From Streptomyces xanthii (lineage in GTDB: Bacteria > Actinomycetota > Actinomycetes > Streptomycetales > Streptomycetaceae): DNA of 64,000 bases. How positions within the stretch are numbered: the stretch's first letter is position 1; every line of letters begins with the position of its first letter. The DNA is taken from contig NZ_CP061283.1 in NCBI RefSeq assembly GCF_014621695.1, forward strand, positions 61,387 through 125,386. The letters run 5' to 3'. The translations under genes and the position numbers were made by a program. The notes under the pieces are model-generated. The model saw only the letters and a list, made by a program, of their open reading frames with translations, was not told the DNA's origin and did not search any database. Positions 16,700-26,800 of the stretch are shown here, piece after piece.

Positions 16700-17794
16700 T
16701 CAGATGTCTATGCCCTTCTTCCGCATGTACGGCAGGGGGTTGATGTCGGTGCCGTAGTCGGGGCCGGTGCGGACCTCCATGTGGAGGTGCGGACCGGAGA
16801 CGTTGCCGGTGGCGCCGGACAGGCCGATGACCGTGCCTCCCCGGACGGTGTCGCCCACGGAGACCTTGACCTTGCTCATGTGGGCGTACTGGCTGTACAT
16901 GCCGTCGGAGTGCCGGATGACGACCTGGTTCCCGTACGCGCCGCCGGGCCCGGCGGCCACGACCTTGCCGGGACCGATGGCGTGGATGGTGGTGCCGACG
17001 GACACCTCGAAGTCGATGCCGGTGTGGTAGCCGCTCGACCACATGCCGCCCTGCTGGTGGTAGGGCGTTCCCAGCGGCGCCTTGACCGGCAGGCCCCACC
17101 CTCCGGAGACCTCGGGGTCACCGGAGGTGTCCGGCGCGGTCAGGTTGGCCACGTTCGCCATGATGATCTTGACGTAGTCGTAGGTCTGCCCCTCGGCGAA
17201 CGAGCGGGGCGGCACACCCTTGTACTGCTCGACGCGCCCCCAGCCCGCGTTGTATCCGGCCAGGGCCAGCTCGATCGGCGATCCGTTGTACTCGGGGTGC
17301 TTCTTGGCGGTCTTGAGGAGCTTGCACATCATCAGGCCCTGGGACGGGATTGCGTCCTCGGGGTCCCAGACGTCTTTCTTGCCGTCGCCGTTTCCGTCAA
17401 TTCCTGACGACGCCCAGGTGCCATCTATGAACTGGGCGATTCCCTTGGCGAGGGGCCGCCACTTGACCATCTTTCCGGTCTTCGGGTCTTTCTTGTATTC
17501 CCAGGATTGGGCGTTGGGATCGAACCCGGATTCCTGCTTGATCTGAGCGGCCAGCACAGCGGCCGGCAGGCCCGCGTCACAGTCCGCGGCAGCCTTCTCG
17601 ATCAGTCCGGCGTACTGGGCGGGTACGTAGCCCTTCCCCACGCGGAGAGATCCGGCGCTCAGCTCGAAGTCGCCTCCGCCTCCTCCGCCGTCGTCGTCAG
17701 ACATCGCGACGAGCATGATGACGCCGAACCCCAGCGCCAGCGGGCTAACCACGAAGGCCGCCACCAGTGCCGCGATCCCCCGTTTGGCCTTCAA
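16700..17794 (-). CDS. bifunctional SLT transglycosylase / M23 peptidase, VirB1-like
   Basis: N-terminal TM (IAALVAAFVVSPLALGFGVIMLVA), then a lysozyme-like SLT domain with catalytic Glu in QIKQESGFDPNAQS and GYNAGWGRVEQY, then a C-terminal M23/LytM domain with Zn ligands HTGIDFEV and HLHMEVR. The same two-domain hydrolase occurs in Gram-positive T4SS loci, where it opens peptidoglycan for the transfer channel. It is divergent from the + strand tra operon. 364 aa, ATG 17794. Confidence 0.9.
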   Translation of the reverse strand: MKAKRGIAALVAAFVVSPLALGFGVIMLVAMSDDDGGGGGGDFELSAGSLRVGKGYVPAQYAGLIEKAAADCDAGLPAAVLAAQIKQESGFDPNAQSWEYKKDPKTGKMVKWRPLAKGIAQFIDGTWASSGIDGNGDGKKDVWDPEDAIPSQGLMMCKLLKTAKKHPEYNGSPIELALAGYNAGWGRVEQYKGVPPRSFAEGQTYDYVKIIMANVANLTAPDTSGDPEVSGGWGLPVKAPLGTPYHQQGGMWSSGYHTGIDFEVSVGTTIHAIGPGKVVAAGPGGAYGNQVVIRHSDGMYSQYAHMSKVKVSVGDTVRGGTVIGLSGATGNVSGPHLHMEVRTGPDYGTDINPLPYMRKKGIDI

Positions 17795-18160
17795 CCCTTC
17801 CCCCTTGCCGTCCTTGTCGCTGCTAGGAGCACCACGCGGGGGCTCGCTCGCCCCGTCGGCGTGTCACCCGTCCGGCGGGCCACCCCCCGGCGACATGAAC
17901 GTCACACTGCCATACGGCATTTCCGTCCCCAAAGGAAGTAACGCGGATCGCACAGCCGTCACCCTCACGAGGCGCAACAGAACGCCTCAAACTGTCGTTA
18001 AAGGTGATGAAAGTGCACAACTACCATGCCACATAAAGGAATTGACACGCAGGCCACATCAGGGGCACCACTGGTGTGTCACCTGCCCGGCATAGACTTC
18101 CGGACACGTGTTCACATCAAGTGACCGTTGTAGTGATTACAGTTGCAATGCGGGGGAGCG
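17795..18160. other. divergent intergenic region of the transfer genes
   Basis: AT-richer than its surroundings. Contains TTGACA at 18042-18047 and several short inverted repeats (CACCACTGGTG; GTCACC), but no convincing matching -10. It must hold the promoters of the hydrolase gene and the tra operon. Confidence 0.4.
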
Positions 18161-19087
18161 TTGGCTAAGAAATCGCAACCGGCCGTGACGTTGCCCGTCC
18201 AAAGCCGTTTGGTTGTACCGGTATTGGGGGCTGGCGGCGGGAGCGGCCGCTCAACTACTGCGGGCCTTCTGGCCTGTTCCCTGGCTGCGGTGGGGCCCAG
18301 CGTCGTGCTGGACACGGCACCGCGCCTCACGTCGCCCTGGCCGTCGTGGCCGGCGGAGCGCGGGACCGGACTGGTGTCCCTGCCTCCAGACCAGCCGTTC
18401 ACGCGGGAGCAGGTGCACGCGGCGGCGTCCCGCTCGCCGGGACCAGCCGGTACCTGGAACGTGCTCACCGATCACCAGGAGTGGAGCCACGGGCCGCTCG
18501 ACCTGCCCTCTGATCCAGCTGCCTGGTATCAGCTGGCGGCGGGAGGCGGGTGGCAGGCCGTGGTCGCCGACACCTCCCACCCGATAGCGCACGACATCGT
18601 CACCGCGCGCACGAACCGGCTGCCCGGCCTGACCGCGGCCTGGTGTTCCCTGCCCTTCTCGGTGCCGGTGCTGTGCGCACCGACGACCGGGCCGGGAGTG
18701 GCCGCCCTCCAGACGGCGGTCAAGGCCGCCTCGGCCGAAGGGCTTCCGCTCCAGCGCATGGTCGTCGCGCTGACCGCGACGGGTGAGGGGCGTCTGCCCC
18801 CCGTGGTGAGAGCTGCGGCGACGATGCTCCAGTCCCAGGTGTCCGCCGTGGTCAACGTGCCGTTCGATCCGCACGTCCGCAACCACGGCATGGCCGAGGC
18901 GACCCGCCTCTCGCGCCGCACCACGGAGGCCGGGGCCGCCCTGGTCGCGGCCTTGCTGGCCTCGGCGCAGCGCAGTTGGGGCGATCCGCTGCCACCGGCT
19001 CCCGTTCCTGCGGCTCTGTCCGCCGCCCCCGCCGACCTCCGTCCTGCTCGACCTGCCCAACCTGCTCCTGAAGGGGTCCTCACATGA
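18161..19087 (+). CDS. P-loop (MinD-like) protein of the tra operon, 308 aa
   Basis: TTG 18161 directly behind CGGGGGAGCG. Walker A-like GAGGGSGRSTT at residues ~22-32, VVLDTAPR and VVADTSHP in place of Walker B, then FSVPVLCAPTTGPGV as in SIMIBI-class proteins. Lacks the second signature lysine of true ParA. First gene of the + strand operon and coupled to the next (ATGA); perhaps an assembly factor of the secretion machine. Confidence 0.65.
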   Translation: MAKKSQPAVTLPVQSRLVVPVLGAGGGSGRSTTAGLLACSLAAVGPSVVLDTAPRLTSPWPSWPAERGTGLVSLPPDQPFTREQVHAAASRSPGPAGTWNVLTDHQEWSHGPLDLPSDPAAWYQLAAGGGWQAVVADTSHPIAHDIVTARTNRLPGLTAAWCSLPFSVPVLCAPTTGPGVAALQTAVKAASAEGLPLQRMVVALTATGEGRLPPVVRAAATMLQSQVSAVVNVPFDPHVRNHGMAEATRLSRRTTEAGAALVAALLASAQRSWGDPLPPAPVPAALSAAPADLRPARPAQPAPEGVLT

Positions 19088-19413
19088 GCCAGATGCTCCA
19101 GACCATGCACGACGTCGTCACGCTCGCCGCGGATGAGCCTGTCATTCCCGGCTTCAAGCCGTCTTTGCCCGGCACCCTCCAGACCCCGACGGGCAAGGTC
19201 CTGGGCTGGACCGCGGGCATCGGCCTCTCCCTCGCCGTACTGGGCGGCCTGACCGGCTGGGCCTGCGTCGCCATCGGCCACAACACGGAGAGGGCCCAGC
19301 TCGCTTCGCGCGGCAAGTCGGCCATCCTCTGGTCCGTCATCGCCGCCATCGGCATCGGCGTCACCAGCGGCCTCGTCTGGGGCTTCTACAGCATGACGCA
19401 GGGCGGGAAGTGA
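19084..19413 (+). CDS. small two-TM protein, VirB2-like candidate, 109 aa
   Basis: Two hydrophobic helices (residues 41-62, AGIGLSLAVLGGLTGWACVA; and 79-102, AILWSVIAAIGIGVTSGLVW) with Gly-rich faces. Size, topology and position just before the VirB8/VirB6-like genes fit the pilin-like subunit of Gram-positive T4SS. No direct sequence signature, so the role is inferred from context. Confidence 0.6.
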   Translation: MSQMLQTMHDVVTLAADEPVIPGFKPSLPGTLQTPTGKVLGWTAGIGLSLAVLGGLTGWACVAIGHNTERAQLASRGKSAILWSVIAAIGIGVTSGLVWGFYSMTQGGK

Positions 19414-20186
19414 TGGCAGCCTCCTTCGACCGCAAGGCCCGCCGGGCCCGGCTGCGGCTCGCGGCGATCGGCGTCGCAGCCGTCGCCGTCCTGGCCGTGG
19501 GCGGGGCCGTCGCCATCACCACCCTGGACGGCGACGACGGCCCGGCCCGATCGGACGGGAAGACGTCGCCGAGCCCATCCGCCAGCACCTCGTCCAAGCC
19601 GCCGGCCGGCGGCAAGGAGTTCACCCCGGCCAACGCTCCGCGTATCCCGCTGCTCAAGCCGAAGTCGGACGCCCATGGGATCGGGACCGGGTTCGAGCAC
19701 TCCTCGCTCGGCGCGACGTCGGCCGCCGTGTCCTACTGGGAGGACCTCGACCTCCTGGACGACGTGATCGCCCGTCAGCAGTGGACTGCCATCGCCGCCA
19801 AGGACTCCCCCGGCACCATCGACGCGGGAGTCAGCGAGGTCCGCAAGGTCCGTGAGGGCGTGGGGCTGCCGCCCTCCGGAGGAACACCCGACGGCATCAC
19901 CTTCAGCACCAACGTGAAAGCCGCCCTCTCGCGCTCGCTCGACGCGTCGGGCGACGTCATCAACGTGTGGATGGTCTACGACCGGTTCGCCACGATCAAG
20001 GACAAGGGCGCCGACGACAACCCGCTGCGGGACGAGACCACCAACCTGATCCTCAAGTGGGAAGGCGGCGACTGGAAGGTGACCACCGACCCGACGTATA
20101 CGGCCAAGGTGAAGTACCCCCATGCGTACGACCCGGCCAGCAGGTACGCGTGGGCGGACGGGTGGCGGGAGGTCACCGATGGCTAG
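19410..20186 (+). CDS. VirB8-like transfer protein, about 258 aa
   Basis: N-terminal basic segment, one TM (LAAIGVAAVAVLAVGGAVAI, residues ~18-38), a Ser/Pro linker, then an extracytoplasmic domain with an NTF2-like pattern ending KWEGGDWKVTTDPTYTAKV. GTG 19410 overlaps the previous stop; ATG 19413 is equally possible. Architecture matches VirB8/TcpC scaffold proteins of T4SS. Confidence 0.6.
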   Translation: MMAASFDRKARRARLRLAAIGVAAVAVLAVGGAVAITTLDGDDGPARSDGKTSPSPSASTSSKPPAGGKEFTPANAPRIPLLKPKSDAHGIGTGFEHSSLGATSAAVSYWEDLDLLDDVIARQQWTAIAAKDSPGTIDAGVSEVRKVREGVGLPPSGGTPDGITFSTNVKAALSRSLDASGDVINVWMVYDRFATIKDKGADDNPLRDETTNLILKWEGGDWKVTTDPTYTAKVKYPHAYDPASRYAWADGWREVTDG

Positions 20187-22011
20187 GACTCTCGCGCGCC
20201 TCGGAACCCTGCTGGCCGCCCTGCTGATCCTGATGACCTCCGGGACGTCGATAGCCCTCGCCGGCGCCAAGCCCCCGGACCCCTATCCGCCGGAGCTGAG
20301 TCACGGCGAGCGGGTCGGCATCAACAAACAGACCGGCGAATACTGCGACCTTGACGACGCCGACCAGAAGAAGCGTCTCAACTGCCGCGCGCCCGAGGAC
20401 TGCCAGGACTTCCCCGCAGGAATGACGGCCTGCATCGGCGAAGGCTCCAGCGACCCGGAGGACGCCCGCACGTTCGAGCTCAACGAGCTGAAGCGGTGGG
20501 AGAAGAAGGCCGACAAGAACGCACCTAATTACGAGAAATACCATGCGTATCTCGTCAAGTGCGTGAAGAAGGACAAAAAGAGCTTCTCTCAGTGCAATGC
20601 CGAAGCCGCCGGGAAGTACCCGCCTCCAGCGAAGACACCGCTGGACTGGGTGGCGGGCAAGATCAGCGAGATGGCGGCCAACGCCCTTGAGGAAGCCGCC
20701 TCGATGCTCGGCCACTCGGTGGTCTGGCTGCTCAAGCAGTTCGCCGACGCCTTCAATTCCATCTCCACCATCGACCTGTCGAAGACCGGCATCGGCCCCG
20801 TACTGGGGGTCAGTACCGGGCTCTCGGTGGTCGTCGCGGCGTTCCTGCTCCTGGTCCAGTTCGGCAAGCTGGCCGTCTCACAGCAGGGCGGTCCGCTGGT
20901 CACCGCGGGGGTCGGGCTCGCCAAGTGGGGCGTGATCCTCGGCGTGTACCTCATGGCCACGCAGGTCGCACTCAACTGGTCGGACACCCTGAGCACCGCC
21001 CTGATCAATTTCACGTTCGACAGCGGCGGCAGTACCGACGGCGACGCCTCGAAGGCGATGGAGAAACAGCTCGGAACCCTGTTCGCGGGCCTCGTCGGCG
21101 GCGGTGGCACCGCAGCGGCGGGCTCCGCGCTGATCACGGGCAGCGGCATCGCGCCGACCGCGGTCGGCTTCGTGATCGTGATCTCGATCCTGTGCATCCT
21201 GGCGATCGGCGCCCTGTGGATCGAGATGCTCATCCGCCAGGCCGGAATCATGATCCTGGTCACGATGATGCCGCTGGCCCTGGCCGGCCAGATGTCCGAC
21301 GCCACCAAGGACTGGTGGCCGAAGGCCCGCAACGCGCTCATCGCGCTGATCCTCATGAAGCCGACGATCGTCATCGTCTTCAGCATCGGCTTCTCCGCGA
21401 TGTCGGGCGCCGAGGGCGTCCGCAACGTCATCGTCGGCCTGATCATCTTCGTGGTCGCGGCCACCTCCTGGCCGGTCCTGGCGAAGTTCATCGTCATCAG
21501 CTCCAACGGTGACGGCAACTCCGCCGCCTCCGGAATGATCAGCAGCGTCGGCAGCTCCGTCAGCAGCATGTTCGGCGGCAACCAGCCCGCCATGAGCGGC
21601 GCGGGCACCTCCGGCGGCGGCGCCGCCTACACCAAGGCCCTGGAGGGCGAGAACTCCAGCGCTGCCGACGGTGACGGCGGAGGCGGCGGCCGCGGGTTCT
21701 GGTCCAAGGCCGTGATGGGCAGCAAGGGCGGCAGCTTCATGGGCAAGGCCGGCGGCGTGGTCGGCGTCGGCCTCCAGGTCGCGGCCGTGGGCAAGGACAT
21801 GGCCGAGAGCTCGTTCCAGAACGCGGCGGCCAACGCGGGTCTCGGTCACGCCGCCCAGGGCGGCCGCCACGTGGTGGTCCCGCCCCGCAGCGGCGGGGAC
21901 GCGCCTGCGGCAGCCACTCCCGCTCAGCCCTCGACGCAGGAGTCCGAGCCTCCCCCGCCGACGCCTTCACCGGCGCCGACGCCCCCCACACCCTCGTCTG
22001 AAGGGAGCTGA
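20179..22011 (+). CDS. VirB6/TrbL-like polytopic channel protein, 610 aa
   Basis: Cleavable-looking signal (LGTLLAALLILMTSGTSIALA), an extracellular Cys-containing domain (CDLDDADQ, CRAPEDCQDF, CVKKDKKSFSQC), then at least six TM helices between residues ~180 and 455. The Gly/Ser/Pro-rich C-terminal ~150 residues are low complexity. ATG 20179 with GGGAGG. Predicted membrane channel of the T4SS; overlaps the preceding gene by 8 bp. Confidence 0.75.
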   Translation: MARTLARLGTLLAALLILMTSGTSIALAGAKPPDPYPPELSHGERVGINKQTGEYCDLDDADQKKRLNCRAPEDCQDFPAGMTACIGEGSSDPEDARTFELNELKRWEKKADKNAPNYEKYHAYLVKCVKKDKKSFSQCNAEAAGKYPPPAKTPLDWVAGKISEMAANALEEAASMLGHSVVWLLKQFADAFNSISTIDLSKTGIGPVLGVSTGLSVVVAAFLLLVQFGKLAVSQQGGPLVTAGVGLAKWGVILGVYLMATQVALNWSDTLSTALINFTFDSGGSTDGDASKAMEKQLGTLFAGLVGGGGTAAAGSALITGSGIAPTAVGFVIVISILCILAIGALWIEMLIRQAGIMILVTMMPLALAGQMSDATKDWWPKARNALIALILMKPTIVIVFSIGFSAMSGAEGVRNVIVGLIIFVVAATSWPVLAKFIVISSNGDGNSAASGMISSVGSSVSSMFGGNQPAMSGAGTSGGGAAYTKALEGENSSAADGDGGGGGRGFWSKAVMGSKGGSFMGKAGGVVGVGLQVAAVGKDMAESSFQNAAANAGLGHAAQGGRHVVVPPRSGGDAPAAATPAQPSTQESEPPPPTPSPAPTPPTPSSEGS

Positions 22012-22014
22012 CCC

Positions 22015-23541
22015 GTGGCCCAAACCGAACCCGCCCTGTACGGCGGATGGCAGTCGGAACGCTCGGGCTTCATGGGCAACCTGAGCGGCCTCGGCTTCGT
22101 CCTGGTCGCGGCCTCCGCGATCATCGCCCTCATCCCCATCTACACCCGCTCCTGGAGCTCGGCGTTCTTCGCCCTCCCCCTGGCCGCCCTGCTGCTCGTC
22201 CTCGCGTACGGGCGCGTGCTCGGCCTCTCGGCAGACGAATGGATCGTCCTCGCAGTAAGGCATCAGATCGCAGTGGCAACCAACCGCAATCTCTTCTTCT
22301 CCGGCGCCTTCGCGCCCCGGGCCAAGGACGGAAGCCAGCCGATGGACCTGCCCGGACGGCTGGCCCGGCTGCACCTGCTGGAGGCCCCCGACGGACTCGG
22401 CGGGCAGATCGGGGTGATGCACAACCCCGTCGAGAACACCTACACGGCCGTCTGCCAGGTCAAGTTCCCCGGCCTGGCGCTGATCGACACCGAGCGCCAG
22501 AACGTGCGGGTCAAGGGCTGGGCCGCCTTCCTGCGCAGCCACTGCAAGGAGGACGGGGCGATCACCCGGATCTCGGTCCACCAGCGCAGCCTGCCCGACG
22601 ACGGGGCGGCTCTGCGCTCCTGGACCGAGCGCCACACCTCCCCCGACGCCCCCGCCGCAGCTGTTGAGGCCCTCGACGAGCTCATGCAGGGCGCGGGACC
22701 GGCCGCCACGATCCGTGAGACCTACCTGTCCGTCACCCTGTCCGCCGCGCGGGCCCGGCTCGCCGTCAAGGGCGCCGGCGGCGGGCAGATCGGCGCGGCC
22801 GCCGTCCTCGTCCGCGAGATCAACGCCATGGCGGGCTCCCTGTCGAGCGCCGGGCTCCAGGTCGTCGAGTGGCTCCCGCCCCGCGGGGTCGCGCAGGTGA
22901 TCCGCACGGCCTTCGACCCGGAGGCCCAGCTCGCGCTGTCCGCACGCAACACCGCGGCGGACGACTCGAATTGGAAGGGCGCCCCGAAAGGGGTCGACCC
23001 CGAACTCGCGGGCCCGGCCGCGACGGAAACCGTCTGGGGCCTCTACAAGCACGACGGCGCATGGACCGTCAGCTACCAGGTCCGCGGCTTCCCCCAGTCG
23101 GAGGTGTACGCCACCTTCCTCCAGCCGCTGCTGCGTCCCCGCTCGAACGCGCGCCGCTCGCTGACCTTGGTGTATGAGCCGATCGGCCCGGCCAAGGCGC
23201 GGCAGGAACTGGCCCGCGAGAAGACGAAGCGGGACGCGGCACGCAAGCTGCGGGCGAAGACCGGCCGGGCGGAGAGCGAGGACGAGCGTCGTGAGGCGAT
23301 GACCGCGCGGGCCCAGGACGTGGCGCGCGCGAGCGGCCACGGAGTCACCCGGCTCATGGCCCTGATCGCCGTCACGGTGACCGACCTGGAGCAGCTGGAA
23401 ACGGCGTGCGCCGAACTTCAGGCGGACGCCAGCTCTGCGGGCTTGGAGATCAGGAGGGTCTGGGGCGCTCAGGACGACGCGTTCACCGTCGCGGCCCTGC
23501 CGCTGGGTCTGGGCCTGCCCGACCGGAGGGTGGGCCTCTGA
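22015..23541 (+). CDS. SCO6880-family T4SS protein, 508 aa
   Basis: GTG 22015. Two close N-terminal TM helices (LGFVLVAASAIIALIPIY; FFALPLAALLLVLAYGRVLG) as in PrgI-like proteins, followed by a domain resembling the N-terminal part of VirB4 ATPases but without a P-loop. The next gene carries the ATPase half, so the VirB4 function appears to be split over two genes, as known in Streptomyces. Confidence 0.8.
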   Translation: MAQTEPALYGGWQSERSGFMGNLSGLGFVLVAASAIIALIPIYTRSWSSAFFALPLAALLLVLAYGRVLGLSADEWIVLAVRHQIAVATNRNLFFSGAFAPRAKDGSQPMDLPGRLARLHLLEAPDGLGGQIGVMHNPVENTYTAVCQVKFPGLALIDTERQNVRVKGWAAFLRSHCKEDGAITRISVHQRSLPDDGAALRSWTERHTSPDAPAAAVEALDELMQGAGPAATIRETYLSVTLSAARARLAVKGAGGGQIGAAAVLVREINAMAGSLSSAGLQVVEWLPPRGVAQVIRTAFDPEAQLALSARNTAADDSNWKGAPKGVDPELAGPAATETVWGLYKHDGAWTVSYQVRGFPQSEVYATFLQPLLRPRSNARRSLTLVYEPIGPAKARQELAREKTKRDAARKLRAKTGRAESEDERREAMTARAQDVARASGHGVTRLMALIAVTVTDLEQLETACAELQADASSAGLEIRRVWGAQDDAFTVAALPLGLGLPDRRVGL

Positions 23542-25091
23542 TGTCGTTCCCCTTCCGCCGCGGCGATGGCGGCGACACGAAGCTGAGGGCGTCCCGGCTG
23601 GGGGACTTCCTCGATGAAGCGGAGGGCCAGCCGATCCCCAAGCAGCTCTCCGCTGCGGAGCGGCGCCGCTCCCGGCTGCTGGAGGACCCCGAGGCGGCGA
23701 TGCGGATCGCCCCGCGCAAGGGCTGGCCCCAGCCCTTCGCGGGCCGGGTCGCCTCGATCGCTAAGCCGGAAATCTTCAGGGCGGACACCGAGCGCGCATC
23801 GGGGATCTACCCCTTCCTGCACGCCGCGAGCCTGCCGCCGGTCGGCGTGTACATGGGGTGGAACACGCTGACGATGCAGGCGTTTTCCGCCCACCCTGCG
23901 GCGTGGGTCCGCGAGGGCCTGTGCACCAACCCGAACGTGATGGTGACCGGCATCCCGGGCTCCGGGAAGTCGGCGCACATCAAGGCGTTGTGCTTCCGGC
24001 TCATGGCCCTGGGGCACCGGACCTTGATCGCCGGTGACGTCAAGGGCGAGTACAAGGCGCTGTGCGAATACCTCGGGGTCGACCCGGTCCGCCTCGGCCC
24101 CGGCCTGTCCGGGCGCCTGAATCCCCTGGACGCGGGCCCGTTGGGCTACGACCTGGAGCTCATCAAGGACCGGGCCGTCCTCCAGGCCCGCCTCAAGGAG
24201 ATCCACCGCCGCAGGCTCACCCTTCTCAAGGCGCTGCTCGAACTCCAGCTGAAGCGCAACCTTCGGCCGCAGGAGGAGGAGTGCCTCGACGTCGCGGTCC
24301 GCGAGGTCACCGGCGAGCTGCACGGGCAGAGCCGACTAGCCGTGCCCACCCTGCCCCTGGTCTACGCGAAGCTGAAGGACCCGACCGAGGCGATGGCGCG
24401 TGAGCTGCGCGTACGGGACGACGACATCCAGCTCGCCCGCGAGCACATGGCGTCCCTGCGCAGCGCGCTCGGCGGGATGATCACCGGGCATCTCGGCGGT
24501 CTCTTCGACGAGCAGACGTCGATCGGTCTCGACTGGGACGCCCCGATCCAGTCCGTCGACATCTCAGCCCTGGAGCAGTACGGGGACGAGACCGTGGCGA
24601 TGGTGCTGACCTGTGTCTCCTCCTGGGCGCAGTCCGCGATCGACCGGCCGGGCGAGCGTCCGTGGATCGTCGTCCGTGACGAGCTGTGGCGGCAGATGCG
24701 ATCCGGCGGCGCGGCCATGGTCCGCAAGATCGACGCCGATCTCCGGCTCAGCCGTGCGACGGGCACGATCCAGCTCCTGGCCACGCACCGCCTGTCGGAC
24801 TTCGAGTCCGTGGGCGCGGCCGGCTCGGAGGCCGTGGCCATCGCCAAGGACCTGATCGCCTCGTGCGAGACCCGCATCCAGCTCGCCCAGGACACCAAGC
24901 CGCTCCAGATCACCCGCGAGGCGATCGGCCTGACCGACGCCGAGTGCGAGCTGATCGGGAGCTGGGGCGCCGGCCAACGCGGCCGCGCCTTGTGGAAGGT
25001 CGGCCGCGGCGGCGGCTCGCACGCCGTCCAGTTGATGCTCAGCCACATCGAGAAGTCCCTGTTCGAGACGGACGAGCGGATGGTGGTCTGA
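23541..25091 (+). CDS. VirB4/TraC-like ATPase, 516 aa
   Basis: Start shares bases with the previous stop (TGATG). Walker A VTGIPGSGKSAHI around residue 135, a Walker B-like RPWIVVRDELWRQM near 380, and an ATHRLSDFE motif typical of VirB4-type hexameric motors. Cytoplasmic energiser of the conjugation channel; cotranslated with both neighbours. Confidence 0.85.
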   Translation: MSFPFRRGDGGDTKLRASRLGDFLDEAEGQPIPKQLSAAERRRSRLLEDPEAAMRIAPRKGWPQPFAGRVASIAKPEIFRADTERASGIYPFLHAASLPPVGVYMGWNTLTMQAFSAHPAAWVREGLCTNPNVMVTGIPGSGKSAHIKALCFRLMALGHRTLIAGDVKGEYKALCEYLGVDPVRLGPGLSGRLNPLDAGPLGYDLELIKDRAVLQARLKEIHRRRLTLLKALLELQLKRNLRPQEEECLDVAVREVTGELHGQSRLAVPTLPLVYAKLKDPTEAMARELRVRDDDIQLAREHMASLRSALGGMITGHLGGLFDEQTSIGLDWDAPIQSVDISALEQYGDETVAMVLTCVSSWAQSAIDRPGERPWIVVRDELWRQMRSGGAAMVRKIDADLRLSRATGTIQLLATHRLSDFESVGAAGSEAVAIAKDLIASCETRIQLAQDTKPLQITREAIGLTDAECELIGSWGAGQRGRALWKVGRGGGSHAVQLMLSHIEKSLFETDERMVV

Positions 25092-26800
25092 TGGCCGGCG
25101 ACAAGAGCGTGGACGACCAGACCCTCCTGGCCGCAATCGGTGCGGGGTTCGTCATCGGGGCGAGCGCCATCGTGCTCGCGGCCGCGCCGCTGGCCGGGCT
25201 GGTGACCGGCCACGGCTGGGCGAGCTCCACCAAGAGCCTGCCCGAGACGATCATCTTGACCGTCAGCCGCGGGCCCGGCGCCGTCTACGATCCGGCACCG
25301 CCAACCTGGGCGTTCTGGCTCGTGGTCGCGCTCCTCCTCGTCCTGCTGATCGTCGCGGTGGCCCTCCTGCTGCGGGCCTTCGGCGGCCGGAAGCCCCACC
25401 TGGGCGGCGCCCGGTGGGGCGGCAAGAAGACCGAGCTGGAGATGGCCGTACCGGAGAAGCCGGAGGAGCGGCCCGACCGCATCACGGCCGGACGGGGCCA
25501 GCACAGCAAGAAGATCGTCGCTGTGATCGAGCGGAGCGGGTCGGCCATCGCCTTCGGCCCGCCGGGCTCGGCGAAGACGACCGGTCTTCTGCTGGGCAAC
25601 GCCGCCGAGTGGCAAGGACCGTGCGTCCTCACCACCACCAAGGCCGCCGACCTGGAGGCCATCTACAACAGCCGCCGGGCCCTCGGCCCGGTCTGGGTCA
25701 TCGCGCCCGCGGGCCTGCCCGGCGGGCGGACGACCGCCCACTGGTCGCCGGTGGACTACGCGCGCGACGCCGATTCCGCCGAGCGCATGGCGGAGTGGAT
25801 GGCGGACGCTGCCCAGAAGCACTACGACCCGCGCGCCGAACCGTGGATCGCGCAGGCCCGCGCCATCCTCGCGGGCCTGCTCCTCGCGGCGCACATCAGC
25901 AAGGGCGGTATCCGCGCCTTCCGGGAGTGGCTCGCGCTCGGCAAGGACGCCGTCGACCACGTCCGCGCGATCCTCGAACCGGACTACCCCGAAGTCGCCA
26001 TGGACTACGCCCAGCCGTGGCTGAAGCTCCACGAGGACGGCGCCGGCAGTGTCCAGTTCACGCTGAACGTGGTCGCCGCCGTCTACCGCAACAAGGACGT
26101 CCGGGTCGTCGCGGAGCGCACGGACTTCAGCCCGGAGCAACTCCTGGACGAGAACGGCACGGTCTGCCTGGTCGCCTCGCCGTCGAACGCAGAGCGGTAC
26201 GGGCCTCTGTTCACCTCGATCATCGCCTCGATCATCCACGCGGCCGAGGACCGGTTCGAGAAGACCGGCAAGCCGCTGGAGAAGGCCCTGGGCTGCTTCA
26301 TCGACGAGGCCGGCAACGCCCTGCGGTACCCCAAGCTACCGACGACGCTCACCACCGGTCGCGGCATCGGCATCGCGATGCTCACCATCTGGCACGACCT
26401 GGCCCAACTGGCGTCCCGGGTTGGGCAGGACGGGGCCCGGACCGTGATCTCCGCGTCCACGCTGCGGATGCTGCTGCCGGGCCTGGCGGACGACAACACC
26501 CTGCGGTACTTCAACTACATCTTCTCCAAGGAGCAGACCGAGCGGCCGACCCACTCCACCGGCCCCTCGGGCAGCTCGACGTCGACCGGCATCGTGGAGA
26601 CCGATCTGCTGCCGGTGGACAAGCTCCGCGAGATCCCCACGTTCACCGCGATCGTCCAATACTTCAACCTGCCGCCGATCCGGGCCAACATGCGCTTGAC
26701 CTGGCGGGACGAGGACCTGCGGGCGTGGCTGGCCCGTCCGCTGCCGCCGGTCTCCCTGGACAAGGCGGCCGCTCCCGCGCTGGAGGCGCACCATGGCTGA
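25091..26800 (+). CDS. VirD4/TraG-like coupling protein, 569 aa
   Basis: Two N-terminal TM helices (residues 12-38 and 72-95), Walker A FGPPGSAKTTGLLL, Walker B GCFIDEAGNALRYPKLP and the TGRGIGIAMLTIWHDLAQL sensor region of TraG/VirD4. Recruits the relaxase-DNA complex and feeds it to the channel. TGATG coupling with the VirB4-like gene. Confidence 0.9.
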   Translation: MAGDKSVDDQTLLAAIGAGFVIGASAIVLAAAPLAGLVTGHGWASSTKSLPETIILTVSRGPGAVYDPAPPTWAFWLVVALLLVLLIVAVALLLRAFGGRKPHLGGARWGGKKTELEMAVPEKPEERPDRITAGRGQHSKKIVAVIERSGSAIAFGPPGSAKTTGLLLGNAAEWQGPCVLTTTKAADLEAIYNSRRALGPVWVIAPAGLPGGRTTAHWSPVDYARDADSAERMAEWMADAAQKHYDPRAEPWIAQARAILAGLLLAAHISKGGIRAFREWLALGKDAVDHVRAILEPDYPEVAMDYAQPWLKLHEDGAGSVQFTLNVVAAVYRNKDVRVVAERTDFSPEQLLDENGTVCLVASPSNAERYGPLFTSIIASIIHAAEDRFEKTGKPLEKALGCFIDEAGNALRYPKLPTTLTTGRGIGIAMLTIWHDLAQLASRVGQDGARTVISASTLRMLLPGLADDNTLRYFNYIFSKEQTERPTHSTGPSGSSTSTGIVETDLLPVDKLREIPTFTAIVQYFNLPPIRANMRLTWRDEDLRAWLARPLPPVSLDKAAAPALEAHHG